Assembly: GCA_002353295.1 (NCBI GenBank)
Contig: DEJG01000019.1
Location: forward strand, 507,300-571,299
Source of the DNA: Prevotella sp. UBA2754
Lineage (GTDB): Bacteria; Bacteroidota; Bacteroidia; Bacteroidales; Bacteroidaceae
Direction of reading: 5' to 3'
Length of the DNA stretch: 64,000 nucleotides
Shown here: one piece after another, positions 8,969-18,093 of the stretch
Numbering within the stretch: position 1 is the stretch's first letter
How the letters are laid out: each line of letters starts with the position of its first letter
Translations under genes and position numbers: made by a program
The notes under the pieces: generated by a model
Told to the model about the DNA's origin: nothing
Databases searched by the model: none
The model's input: only the letters and a program-made list of their open reading frames with translations

Positions 8969-10053
8969 CTATCCGATATCTCATCCAAAAGGAGTTCCTG
9001 CAGATACGCCGTAACTCATTCATGCCGAAGATCATCTTCATCTTCCCCATCGTCATCATGTGTGTGATGCCATGGGTGATGAATCAGGAGGTGAAGAATA
9101 TCGTAGTCGACGTGGTGGACAACGACCGTACTGCTTATTCCCAGCAACTGGTTCACCGTATCGCGGCGAGTCCGTATTTCATCTTCGGCGGTCAGCAACC
9201 GACGTATGCCGCTGCCCTGAAAGAGATCGAGCAGAGTAGGGCGGACATCGTTTTGGTCATCCCGCAGGACTACAGCCGTGGTCTTGTCCAGGGGCGGCAT
9301 CCTCAGGTGTTGATAGCCGCCAATGCCGTCAATGGCACGAAAGGCTCTATTGGTTCGTCGTACCTCTCACAGATCGTCTCCGCTTCTCCTCAGTCAGGGG
9401 ACCATAGAGGTATGAGCCTGGGAGCGGGTGTCCTGAACCTCTATAATAAGAGTCAGAGTTATAAGGTGTTTATGATCCCTGCCTTGATGGGTATTCTGAT
9501 GATGATGCTTTGTGGTTTCCTTCCAGCCCTTAATATCGTAGGGGAGAAAGAAACGGGTACGATAGAGCAGATCAACGTGACACCCGTCTCTAAATGGTCG
9601 TTTATCCTGGCAAAGCTCATCCCTTACTGGATCATAGGGATGTTGGTGCTGACGGTATGCCTCGTGCTCTCATGGGCAGTCTATGGTATCACTTGCCAGG
9701 GACCGTTGGGTCTCGTCTATCTCTTGGCGATATTGCTGGCACTGTTTTTCTCCTCGTTAGGACTGATCATCTCCAATTATAGTGACACCATGCAGCAGGC
9801 AATGCTGGTGATGTGGTTCTTTGTGGTTTGCCTGATGTTGCTCAGTGGTTTGTTCACGCCAACACGTTCCATGCCGTCATGGGCGTATGCCACCACCTAT
9901 ATCAATCCGATGCACTATTTCATCGACGCCATCCGTACCGTCTTTGTGCGTGGAGGTGGTTTCGGGACCATCGCCCATCAGGTGTCTGCCCTCATGGGAA
10001 TATCCTCTGTCATGGCGGTATGGGCTGTGTTGAGCTATCGGAAGAACCATTAG
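8965..10053 (+). CDS. ABC-2 type permease, second of two
   Basis: 362 residues with the same plan as its upstream neighbour: one N-terminal TM, a long periplasmic loop (about 45-170) and a C-terminal five-TM block containing GEKETGTIEQINVTP, the cytoplasmic coupling motif of ABC2_membrane_3 proteins. It is the last gene of the efflux operon, and no clear hairpin terminator follows. The substrate is unknown; relatives export drugs or lipophilic cations. Confidence 0.85.
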   Translation: MTIRYLIQKEFLQIRRNSFMPKIIFIFPIVIMCVMPWVMNQEVKNIVVDVVDNDRTAYSQQLVHRIAASPYFIFGGQQPTYAAALKEIEQSRADIVLVIPQDYSRGLVQGRHPQVLIAANAVNGTKGSIGSSYLSQIVSASPQSGDHRGMSLGAGVLNLYNKSQSYKVFMIPALMGILMMMLCGFLPALNIVGEKETGTIEQINVTPVSKWSFILAKLIPYWIIGMLVLTVCLVLSWAVYGITCQGPLGLVYLLAILLALFFSSLGLIISNYSDTMQQAMLVMWFFVVCLMLLSGLFTPTRSMPSWAYATTYINPMHYFIDAIRTVFVRGGGFGTIAHQVSALMGISSVMAVWAVLSYRKNH

Positions 10054-10174
10054 TGTATGGTGTTCTGTTCCATCACTCAGCATGTTTTGTGGCGACAAAG
10101 ATGAGAAAAAATATTGAAAATGCGTTCATTTAAAAAATTTTATTTATCTTTGTCACGTAAAACGACGCAAGGCT

Positions 10175-11410
10175 ATGACTAAAAGAAAACTATTCATGAT
10201 ATTCATTTTGCTGACGGTCGTAATCATAGGCTACGCACAGTCAGTAATTAGTGGTGTGGTGATTGATCGCCAGACAGGGCGCCCAATCAGTCACGCCAGT
10301 GTGAGTGCCCAGGGAGGCAAGGAGCATACTGTTACTAACGATGAGGGGCGTTTTGTGTTGAAGACTCAGTATCTTCCTCAATATGTCCAGTTGAGTCATA
10401 TCGGTTATAAGACCCGTCGTTACCAGTTGGTCAATGGCACCAGTACCCATCTTCGTATTCAGATGATGCCCACTACTGTTGGTCTTCATGAGGTCGTGAT
10501 TACACGTAACGATCCGGAGGAGATCATGCTTGCTGCTATTGAGCGTATTGAAAAAAACTATCCCAATCGTCCGGAGTTGGTACGTTGTTTCTATCGTGAG
10601 ACAGCCCGCAAGGGCTCACGTTTTATATCGGTGGCAGAAGCAGTGACCGATATGTACAAATCGGCCTATAGTCGCGGCCCGGAGCGCGATGCCGTGGTCA
10701 TTCAGAAGGGTCGCCGTCTGATGAGTATGAAAGCCAAGGACACATTAGGTGTCAAGATACAGGGCGGTCCCGTTATGCCACTGATGGTGGATATAGCCAA
10801 GAATCGCGAATATGTGCTTTATGCAGAATGCTTGGAGAAGTGCGACTTCCAAATGGAGATGCCTGTGCTCATCGATGATCGTCTGCAGTATGTCATCAGT
10901 ACAATGCCACGCATGACCACCGTCTTCCCCTTGATGTATGGCAAGTTCTATATTGATCAGGCAACGTTGGCTTTTACCCGTGCAGAACTCGAACTCGATG
11001 TGCGTGACTGGCGCAGTGCATCTGATTATATGTTGGTGAAGAAACCCTTCGGTCTGCGTTTCCGTCCCAAGGAACTCAAGGTAACGGTAGTATATGATAC
11101 CGATGCAGAGGGTATTACCCGCATGAGTTACGTGCGCAACGAGATGCGTTTCAAATGTGATTGGAAACGCAGGCTGTTTGCTTCGCCATTTACAACGGTG
11201 AGCGAGATGGTGGTTACCGATCACCTTCAGACGGGTGATGAGGTTCGTCGGCCCAAGGGGCGCAATTCGTTTGGTATTCGCGATCGGTTCTACGATAAAG
11301 TGGAATACTTCGAAGACCCGGATTTCTGGGCAGACTATAACATTATCGAGCCCACGGAGAGTCTGGAGAATGCCATTGGAAAACTGAAGAAAAAAGCAAG
11401 AAAACAATAA
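10175..11410 (+). CDS. Secreted protein with N-terminal CarboxypepD_reg-like domain
   Basis: 411 residues: signal peptide (1-21, ending YAQS), then a beta-sandwich of the CarboxypepD_reg-like/TonB-plug accessory type (SGVVIDRQTGRPISHASV through about residue 105), then about 300 residues of a conserved but uncharacterised Bacteroidota domain. Such proteins are exported and usually sit in the periplasm or outer membrane. A TATCTTTG box lies at 10145-10152, about 23 bases before the ATG. It is followed by the 5'-nucleotidase with a 25-base gap, so the two may be cotranscribed. Function unknown. Confidence 0.75.
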   Translation: MTKRKLFMIFILLTVVIIGYAQSVISGVVIDRQTGRPISHASVSAQGGKEHTVTNDEGRFVLKTQYLPQYVQLSHIGYKTRRYQLVNGTSTHLRIQMMPTTVGLHEVVITRNDPEEIMLAAIERIEKNYPNRPELVRCFYRETARKGSRFISVAEAVTDMYKSAYSRGPERDAVVIQKGRRLMSMKAKDTLGVKIQGGPVMPLMVDIAKNREYVLYAECLEKCDFQMEMPVLIDDRLQYVISTMPRMTTVFPLMYGKFYIDQATLAFTRAELELDVRDWRSASDYMLVKKPFGLRFRPKELKVTVVYDTDAEGITRMSYVRNEMRFKCDWKRRLFASPFTTVSEMVVTDHLQTGDEVRRPKGRNSFGIRDRFYDKVEYFEDPDFWADYNIIEPTESLENAIGKLKKKARKQ

Positions 11411-11435
11411 TACGATCAATCATAAATCTTAAGGT

Positions 11436-12983
11436 ATGAAAACGAAAAACATGATTTCACTTTTGGTGTGCGTGATGCTCGGATTTGCCAGCAATATTTA
11501 CGCTCAACAAAGCAAACAGCGTAGCATCGTGGTGCTTTACGAAAACGATGTCCACTGTGCTGTCGACGGCTATGCTAAGCTGGCCGGTCTGCGCGATGCT
11601 ATTGCAGATACGGCTGATGTGTTCCTTGTATCGAATGGTGACTATGTGCAAGGCCAGACCGTTGGCGCTATCTCCAAAGGCCAGTATGTGGTGGATGTGA
11701 TGCGTACGGTGAATTACGATGCCATCACGCTGGGCAATCATGAGTTCGACTATGGTATGGAGCGCATGTTCCAGTTGCTGCGCCAGGTTCCCGTCCCTGT
11801 AGTGTGCTGCAATCTGCATGATAGGAAAACGGGCCGACTGGTTTTTGCTCCTTACGTCATGAAGCGTGTGGGCAACAAGCGCATCGCCTTTGTGGGCGTG
11901 GTTACTCCAACTTCTATGGAGGATGAGGCCTATGCCTTCCGCGACGAACGCGACAGCCTGATATACGATTTACAGCGCGAAGACATTCCCGTGTTGGTAC
12001 AGCGTGCTGTCGACGAGGCTCGCAGAGCCGGTGCCGACTACGTCATCGTTGACTCCCATTTGGGTGAGGTGCCTACTCAGCGTCATTCTGATTCCCATAT
12101 ACTGGTCGCCAATACCTCGGGCATCGATATCGTGCTTGACGGACATTCGCATGCAACAATACAAGCCGATACTATATTAAATAAAGTAGGCAAGCCCATC
12201 ATTGTCACCCAGACAGGTACCAAGTTTTCGCATATCGGTAAACTGCTCATCACTCCTGACGGCCGTTTCTCAACCACACTGATTCCTGTGGAGAGTGTGA
12301 GTGAGAAGAATCCTTTTGTAGCCCAGGTGGTTGACAGCATCCACACGATGCTCCACGAGCAGACCAGTCGCGTAGTGTGTTATAGTGAGGTGCCCTTGCG
12401 CATTCTTGACAACGAAGGCAACGAAGCACACCGCTTTGGCGAGACGACGGCAGGTGACATAGTGACTGATGCTTTCCGTATGGTGACAGGTTCCGATATC
12501 TCTGTGCTCAACAGTGGTAGTATCCGCAACGAAGCGAAGGCAGGCGACCTGACCTACGGCGAACTGCTCTCGCTGTTGCCTTACGACAATTACATCGTGG
12601 TGGCTGAGGTGAAGGGCAGCACCATCCTGTCGATGCTCGAAAAACTGATGAGTTTCCTGCCGAAGCCCGATGGTCAGTTCCCACAGGTTTCCGGTATGAA
12701 GTTTACGGTTCGTGTGGCTACTCATCAGGTGAGCGACGTTAAGATTCTCAACAGCGCCACCCAGCATTACGAACCTCTCAATCCCGATCGCATCTATACC
12801 GTTGCCACCACCAAGTATTGCGTAACGGATGGTGGACTCTATAACACGCTGAAAGGCAGTAAGATAACATGGGAGACCAAACGCACCTACAATGATATCT
12901 TTATTGAGTTTGTGACCAAGAATCTGGGTGGACATATTGGTCAGCAGTATTCACAACCGCAAGGACGTATTAATAAACTATAA
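11436..12983 (+). CDS. Secreted 5'-nucleotidase/UDP-sugar hydrolase family protein
   Basis: 515 residues with signal peptide (1-23). N-terminal metallophosphoesterase domain: END at about 36-38, GNHEFD at 100-105, GHSH at 236-239 supply the two-metal ligands. C-terminal 5_nucleotid_C domain (about 310-490) has NSGSIR and the substrate-binding loop. Full-length UshA-type architecture. Expected role: periplasmic dephosphorylation of nucleotides for salvage. It is followed after 17 bases by a LOG-family gene and then GtrA, so it is probably part of a small operon. Confidence 0.88.
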   Translation: MKTKNMISLLVCVMLGFASNIYAQQSKQRSIVVLYENDVHCAVDGYAKLAGLRDAIADTADVFLVSNGDYVQGQTVGAISKGQYVVDVMRTVNYDAITLGNHEFDYGMERMFQLLRQVPVPVVCCNLHDRKTGRLVFAPYVMKRVGNKRIAFVGVVTPTSMEDEAYAFRDERDSLIYDLQREDIPVLVQRAVDEARRAGADYVIVDSHLGEVPTQRHSDSHILVANTSGIDIVLDGHSHATIQADTILNKVGKPIIVTQTGTKFSHIGKLLITPDGRFSTTLIPVESVSEKNPFVAQVVDSIHTMLHEQTSRVVCYSEVPLRILDNEGNEAHRFGETTAGDIVTDAFRMVTGSDISVLNSGSIRNEAKAGDLTYGELLSLLPYDNYIVVAEVKGSTILSMLEKLMSFLPKPDGQFPQVSGMKFTVRVATHQVSDVKILNSATQHYEPLNPDRIYTVATTKYCVTDGGLYNTLKGSKITWETKRTYNDIFIEFVTKNLGGHIGQQYSQPQGRINKL

Positions 12984-13000
12984 TTAAAACTTTAACTATT

Positions 13001-14008
13001 ATGAAGAAAACTATTTTAATGACACTCATGGTGCTCGCCGCTGTCACTGTCAAGGCACAGTCGGTGAATGATTTGTTCACACCACAGACGTTGAACTATC
13101 TGAAGTCTGTACCCTTCAGTATCAACCGTTCTACACTCTACACCGCCGAAGAGCTCTATGCTGGCTATAATCCCAAGGTTGAAGCCACTTTCGAAACCTG
13201 CTATGATACCAAGGCGTATCGTCACTTCATCAAGAATGGCAAACAAGCTCAGTCGGCTGACGAATCGTTGGCTCGTGCACTCCATGATAATAGTATCCAC
13301 GTAGCCCTCAACGCGTTCTTCAAGAAGTACAATTCTCGCCTCTGTATCGGTATCATGGGCGGTCATGCCCTGTTGCGTACCGATCCGATGTATAAGAAGG
13401 TGGTGCTCCTGAGCAAGCGCCTCACCGAACAGGGTTTTATCATGCTCAGCGGTGGTGGTCCTGGTGCTATGGAAGCAACTCATCTGGGCGCTTGGCTGGC
13501 TGGTCGTACGGAGCAGGATGTCGATGTGGCAGTCAAGATGCTCTGTGTAGCTCCCTCGTTCAAGGACAAGGGCTGGCTGGCTTCGTCGTTTGCCGTGATG
13601 GAGCGTTTCCCACGCAAGGGTGATTATGTAAGTCTGGGTATTCCCACCTACCTCTACGGTCATGAGCCCTCAGCCCCCTTCGCTACCCACATTGCCAAGT
13701 TCTTCGAGAACAGCATTCGCGAAGACCTCATTCTCACCGTAGCCTTTGGTGGCATCATCTATACCCCGGGCAGTGCAGGCACCATGCAAGAGATATTCCA
13801 GGATGCTGTCCAGAACCATTATCTCTCCTTCGGCTATGCCAGTCCGATGATATTCCTCGGTACTGATTTCTGGACCAAAGAAATGCCCGTTTACCCCTTC
13901 CTCCAAGAAATGGTGAAGTTGGGCAAGTATAAGAATCTGCAATTGACGCTGACCGACGATTTCGACGTGATAGTCAAAGAGTTGGAAGCATTTAAGAACA
14001 AACAATGA
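13001..14008 (+). CDS. LOG-family Rossmann protein with an apparent signal peptide
   Basis: 335 residues. The LOG fold is marked by SGGGPGAMEA (150-159) and TPGSAGTMQE (255-264), the latter standing where the family usually has PGGxGTxxE. Characterised LOG/PpnN enzymes release the base from nucleoside monophosphates. The N-terminus MKKTILMTLMVLAAVTVKAQ is a textbook signal peptide, unexpected for this cytoplasmic family. About 80 residues between it and the LOG core have no assignment. It follows a secreted 5'-nucleotidase and overlaps gtrA by 4 bases. Either a periplasmic nucleotide-degrading pair or a misleading N-terminus is possible. Confidence 0.75.
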   Translation: MKKTILMTLMVLAAVTVKAQSVNDLFTPQTLNYLKSVPFSINRSTLYTAEELYAGYNPKVEATFETCYDTKAYRHFIKNGKQAQSADESLARALHDNSIHVALNAFFKKYNSRLCIGIMGGHALLRTDPMYKKVVLLSKRLTEQGFIMLSGGGPGAMEATHLGAWLAGRTEQDVDVAVKMLCVAPSFKDKGWLASSFAVMERFPRKGDYVSLGIPTYLYGHEPSAPFATHIAKFFENSIREDLILTVAFGGIIYTPGSAGTMQEIFQDAVQNHYLSFGYASPMIFLGTDFWTKEMPVYPFLQEMVKLGKYKNLQLTLTDDFDVIVKELEAFKNKQ

Positions 14009-14385
14009 AACTGACGAAGGAACAAATTGGCGAGATGGTTCGCTTCAGCATAGTGGGTGTCCTCATTACGGTCATCCACTACGTTGTTTACTGGCTGCTC
14101 CAGTTGGTTATCAATGTGAATATTGCCTGGACGGCAGGCTACATCATGGGCTTTGTAGTCAACTATTATCTGTCGGCGCGCTATATCTTCCGCGAGAAAG
14201 CTACCGCCCAGAACGGGGCAGGCTTTGGCGGTGCCCATCTGGTCAATTACTTCCTTCAAATGGGCTTGCTCAATTTCTTCCTCTGGTTGGGGTGGAGTGC
14301 CGAGTGGGCACCCGTGGGCGTCTATGCCATTTCGATACCCGTCAATTTCCTGTTGGTGCGCTTTGTATTTAAGAAATTAAAATAG
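14005..14385 (+). CDS. GtrA family membrane protein
   Basis: 126 residues with four hydrophobic helices and the family pattern VRFSIVG at the start and a basic C-terminus (FVFKKLK). GtrA/DPMS-like proteins are thought to help move polyprenyl-linked sugars across the inner membrane. It overlaps the LOG gene by 4 bases. No glycosyltransferase is adjacent. Confidence 0.85.
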   Translation: MKLTKEQIGEMVRFSIVGVLITVIHYVVYWLLQLVINVNIAWTAGYIMGFVVNYYLSARYIFREKATAQNGAGFGGAHLVNYFLQMGLLNFFLWLGWSAEWAPVGVYAISIPVNFLLVRFVFKKLK

Positions 14386-14394
14386 GTGGAGCGG

Positions 14395-15495
14395 TTAGTT
14401 TCCTACCAATAGTTTGGCAGTATTCAGATAGTTGAAGAACGTCTGTCGCTCAGCCACTCCGTCACCTTCCTCTATGCCATTGGTCTTGGCTTCTATGCAC
14501 TTGCCGTTCTCATCGTAGTAGTAGCGCCATTCGTAGTTTTCACCTTCCTCTTTGTTGTGCTGATAGGTGAACATCACGTCCGTGCCCTTCCCGTTCGCCA
14601 GGAATTCCACGTAATTGTCCCAGTACATGCACTGGCGGCGATGGTTGATGAAGTAGCAGGTACCGACCTCATTTCCCTGTGCATCCGCCTTCTTGTCGAA
14701 ATAAATATTAGTGTTCTCGGTGACGGGTGGGAATTGTTCTGACAAAGCCTCGTGCAGGGTGATGAAGATGTGGTGCGGATTCTCTGAAGTCTTGTCGGCA
14801 GCCATCTTCTCCTGTGCTTTGGCGTAGGCAGCACGAATCGCCTTGATGCGCTCAGCCTTCGGGGTGGTTGCCTTAGCCGTTGATGCCGGAACATGGTTCG
14901 ACGTGTGCATGACACTTTGGAAAACCTTCAGCAATTGTTTCGCCTCTTTCAGACTCTCGTCGCCAATGGTGGGCGTCAGCTGTTCGTCATCACGCTCAGA
15001 CAAAGGCTGGTCGTACATGCCCGACTTGAAGATGCCGTGAATGGTTTGCCCCTGCTGGTTGTAATAATAGCGGTTCTCCTGCACGTATCCGCCATCAGTA
15101 ATACTCTTTGTGAAGATGAAGAGTGGGTAACTGCCTTTGGCATCTACGAGTGCTTCAAAGAAAGACTCATGCCCGTGCGAAGTCCAGTATCGGTTGATGA
15201 AATAGCAGTTCGACAGGTCGTAGAACTCCTGGTCGGCTTTCGTCTTCCCTTTATCGAAGTAGAATGTCAGTTCAGTGTGGTCGTCCAGAATAAAGTCTGG
15301 GTTAACCTCCTCAGCATTCTCTCTTACGATGGTGAGGTCTAACGGAGCCTTACCGTTCTTACCGTTTTGGGCAATCTTCTGTTTTGCTTCGGCATACAGT
15401 TGCCTGATGCGCTTCACCTGTTCGTCCTTTGGCTGTGCCTGCACGACGAGAAGCCCTCCCACCAGCATCAGTGTCATTGTGATGATTCTCTTCAT
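14395..15495 (-). CDS. Secreted protein with an internal duplication, unknown function
   Basis: 366 residues with signal peptide (1-20, ending VVQA). The mature protein contains two related halves of about 130 residues. Each starts with a short helix (VKRIRQLYAEAKQKIA; ERIKAIRAAYAKAQEKMA), then a strand with YFDKxK, a CYFIN motif, a YW/MYW stretch, a FIFTKS/MFTYQH strand and a YYYNxxGQ/YYYDENGK strand. The repeat is clear by eye and I cannot name the domain. It is monocistronic with its own strong promoter. Confidence 0.7.
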   Translation of the reverse strand: MKRIITMTLMLVGGLLVVQAQPKDEQVKRIRQLYAEAKQKIAQNGKNGKAPLDLTIVRENAEEVNPDFILDDHTELTFYFDKGKTKADQEFYDLSNCYFINRYWTSHGHESFFEALVDAKGSYPLFIFTKSITDGGYVQENRYYYNQQGQTIHGIFKSGMYDQPLSERDDEQLTPTIGDESLKEAKQLLKVFQSVMHTSNHVPASTAKATTPKAERIKAIRAAYAKAQEKMAADKTSENPHHIFITLHEALSEQFPPVTENTNIYFDKKADAQGNEVGTCYFINHRRQCMYWDNYVEFLANGKGTDVMFTYQHNKEEGENYEWRYYYDENGKCIEAKTNGIEEGDGVAERQTFFNYLNTAKLLVGN

Positions 15496-15524
15496 AATTC
15501 CGTTTTTCTAAAGTTCCTTGGTTG

Positions 15525-15556
15525 CAAAGATAGTAAAACTTGAAGAACCCACCAAA
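15525..15556 (-). promoter_or_regulatory. Promoter of the duplicated secreted protein
   Basis: On the minus strand: TTTG (15556-15553), 20-base spacer, TATCTTTG (15532-15525), about 29 bases before the ATG. Full consensus match. Confidence 0.75.
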
Positions 15557-15611
15557 TAAATTCCTCAGAATTCACTTTCTTCGTATATTTGTTTTATCTT
15601 TGCAAATGGAT

Positions 15612-16868
15612 ATGAAAAGAAACTTTTTATTACTAACCCTTATGCTGCTGGTGGTGGCAATGGGTGCGAAAGCCGACAAATGGCCCGACGGAACAGAGAT
15701 GGACGCGTGGTTCGGTAAAAAGGAGAAAGTAGATGTCAAGCAGTTGGGACGTCCATACGTCATCACCGATTATGGCGTGGTTGGTGACAGTACGCTGGTG
15801 CAGACGGCTGCTATTCAGCGCGTCATCGACCGCTGTGCCGACGAGGGTGGGGGCGTGATAGTGATTCCTGAGGGGACTTTCCTTTCGGGGGCACTCTTCT
15901 TCAAGCAAGGTACGCATCTGCATGTCGTAGGCAGACTGAAGGGCAGTGACCGTATTGCTGATTTTCCCGTGATGCTGACCCGTATTGAAGGCGAGACATG
16001 CAAATATTTCCCTGCGCTGGTGAATGCTTACGGCGTTGACGGATTCACCATTACGGGACACGGCACGATAGACGGCAATGGGCTGCGTTATTGGCAAGAC
16101 TTCTGGCTGCGCCGACAGTGGAATCCTGCTTGTACAAATAAGGATAGCCAGCGTCCGCGACTGACCTATATTGCCAATTCCAAACACGTGACCATTCAGG
16201 ATGTGCATCTGGTGAACTCGCCCTTCTGGACGAATCATGTCTATAAGAGTCATCATGTTCGCTATCTCGACTGCTATATCTATGCTCCTACGGAGCATGT
16301 TTGGGAACAGGACTCGACGAAGGGAGCGCCCTCGTCGGATGCCATTGACATCGATGCGTGTACGGATGTACTGGTCAGCGGTTGCTACATGCACGTGAAC
16401 GACGATGCTGTCGTGCTGAAAGGCGGCAAGGGCACTTGGGCAGACCAAGACTCTATGAATGGCGACAACCAACGCATACTGATAGAGAACTGTACGTACG
16501 GAAAGGTGCACGGCTGTCTGACCTTGGGTTCTGAGTCGCCCCATAATAGGAATGTCGTTCTTCGCCATTGTCGGACGCAGGATGCCAACCGCGTGCTGTG
16601 GCTGAAGATGCGTCCCGATACCCCTCAGCACTATGAATACATCACGGTGGAGGACATCACAGGCCGTTGCGACCGATTCCTTTATATCTACCCTTGGACT
16701 CAGTTCTTTAAACCGGAGAAGCGCGACGATATGCCCCTCTCATGCTGTAACAACATTGTGATGAAGGACATACAGGTGGAAACACCCATCATGCTCGATG
16801 TCAAGACGTCGGATAAATACCAGCTGACGGATTTCTTCCTGGAGGGGAAAATCCTTCATCTGAAATAA
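15612..16868 (+). CDS. Glycoside hydrolase family 28 (polygalacturonase-like)
   Basis: 418 residues from MKRNFLLL, which opens a signal peptide ending GAKA. The ATG at 15606 is an alternative, and a longer reading from 15540 crosses the promoter. Right-handed beta-helix enzyme with GHGTIDGNG near the first third, DAIDID, then NDDAVVLKGG carrying the Asp pair of the active site. The usual GHG appears as GSES and RIK as LWLKM, as in exo-acting pectin or rhamnogalacturonan enzymes. The TATCTTTG box (15595-15602) ends only 9 bases before the ATG, so the mRNA would be almost leaderless. Confidence 0.82.
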   Translation: MKRNFLLLTLMLLVVAMGAKADKWPDGTEMDAWFGKKEKVDVKQLGRPYVITDYGVVGDSTLVQTAAIQRVIDRCADEGGGVIVIPEGTFLSGALFFKQGTHLHVVGRLKGSDRIADFPVMLTRIEGETCKYFPALVNAYGVDGFTITGHGTIDGNGLRYWQDFWLRRQWNPACTNKDSQRPRLTYIANSKHVTIQDVHLVNSPFWTNHVYKSHHVRYLDCYIYAPTEHVWEQDSTKGAPSSDAIDIDACTDVLVSGCYMHVNDDAVVLKGGKGTWADQDSMNGDNQRILIENCTYGKVHGCLTLGSESPHNRNVVLRHCRTQDANRVLWLKMRPDTPQHYEYITVEDITGRCDRFLYIYPWTQFFKPEKRDDMPLSCCNNIVMKDIQVETPIMLDVKTSDKYQLTDFFLEGKILHLK

Positions 16869-16947
16869 AAAAATGTTTTTTCTTGTAGTTTTTCTCTACT
16901 ATATTGCGTCTAACGGGTAAAAATAATCCAAAAGGACAGACAAAACA

Positions 16948-17427
16948 ATGACAACTTTAGAAAAACAATTTGCGCAAACCGTTGCAGAACATAAAAGCAC
17001 AATCTACACAGCGTGCTACATGTTCTCAAAAGATGCTGACGAAGTGAATGACCTGTTCCAGGAGGTACTAGTCAATCTTTGGAAGGGATTTGAGAGCTTC
17101 GAGCATCGTAGTAACATCAGGACGTGGATTTATCGCGTCGCACTTAACACCTGTATTTCAATCGACAGGAAGAAACGACGCTCTGCCTCAGTCCCATTGA
17201 CGATGGACATCAACTTCTTTGAAGACCGCGACGAGGATACCCGTCAGGTGGACATGCTCCACAAGCGTATCTCGCGTCTGCAACCCTTCGATCGGGCAAT
17301 CGTCCTGCTCTGGCTCGAAAACCTGTCGTACGAGGAGATAGGCCAGATAGTCGGTATTTCTACAAAGAATGTCAGTGTTCGCCTGTTTAGGATTAGAGAA
17401 CAGTTAAAACAAATGTCTAACGATTAA
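16948..17427 (+). CDS. ECF-type RNA polymerase sigma factor
   Basis: 159 residues with region 2 (about 20-90, including DADEVNDLFQEVLVNLWKGF) and region 4 (about 105-155, LSYEEIGQIVGISTKNVSVRL). Group IV sigma without extra domains. It is followed 14 bases later by a four-helix membrane protein that may be its partner. No classical FecR-type anti-sigma gene and no SusC/D genes are nearby. Confidence 0.88.
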   Translation: MTTLEKQFAQTVAEHKSTIYTACYMFSKDADEVNDLFQEVLVNLWKGFESFEHRSNIRTWIYRVALNTCISIDRKKRRSASVPLTMDINFFEDRDEDTRQVDMLHKRISRLQPFDRAIVLLWLENLSYEEIGQIVGISTKNVSVRLFRIREQLKQMSND

Positions 17428-17441
17428 AAAAATTATCCATT

Positions 17442-18044
17442 ATGCCAAACGAATTTGAATTTGATGATATGCGTCAGCAACTGCAAGTGTTGAAGAACAA
17501 GCTGGACAAACAGGAAATAGTGAACGACCGACTGATGCGCAGTTCTATGAAGTCTAAAATGTCGTGGATCCGTAAGTATCTCATCATCGCCATTTTTGCT
17601 ATACCCTTTGTCATGTTCTGTTTACTGCCGATGACTATGGCTGGCACAGTATCCTGGTGGTGGTATGGCTTCACTTTCCTCATGATTACTGCTGACGTAG
17701 TGGCCGACTGGTATATCAACTACATTCCCAATGATGCCTTCCTGAAGGGTAACCTGGTGGAGACAGCCCAACGGCTGGTGCACATGAAGGAACTTCGCAA
17801 ACGCAGTCTGATAATCGGTTTTGCAGTGCTCGTGTTCTGGATTGGCTGGATGTTCTTCGAACTCTATGGCAGTGCTTCGAGTGCCCCTTCCGGTAGCGAT
17901 ACGCAGGGTATGAGCATTGCCTTCATGGTGGGCGCTGGTATCGGTGGTGTGATAGGATCTATCCTCGGTCTCTGCCTCTACTTCAAGATGCAACGCACCA
18001 ACGATGACATTCTCCGTCAGATAGAGGAAATAACACAGGAATAA
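17442..18044 (+). CDS. Membrane protein downstream of the ECF sigma factor
   Basis: 200 residues: a charged N-terminal coiled-coil segment of about 40 residues (MRQQLQVLKNKLDKQEIVNDR), then four hydrophobic helices (about 45-65, 70-95, 120-145, 160-185) and a short cytoplasmic tail. The position directly after the sigma gene and the soluble N-terminus suggest a regulatory or anti-sigma role, but no anti-sigma motif is visible, so this is inference from context only. Confidence 0.7.
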   Translation: MPNEFEFDDMRQQLQVLKNKLDKQEIVNDRLMRSSMKSKMSWIRKYLIIAIFAIPFVMFCLLPMTMAGTVSWWWYGFTFLMITADVVADWYINYIPNDAFLKGNLVETAQRLVHMKELRKRSLIIGFAVLVFWIGWMFFELYGSASSAPSGSDTQGMSIAFMVGAGIGGVIGSILGLCLYFKMQRTNDDILRQIEEITQE

Positions 18045-18057
18045 ACCAAAAACTAAA

Positions 18058-18093
18058 AAGAAGGTAGCCGACCGCGGGCTACCTTCTTTGTTA
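18058..18093. terminator. Bidirectional terminator between the sigma operon and glnN
   Basis: Twelve-base-pair stem (18058-18069 with 18077-18088) around a 7-base loop. T-rich on the plus side and A-rich on the other, so it can end both converging transcripts. Confidence 0.85.
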
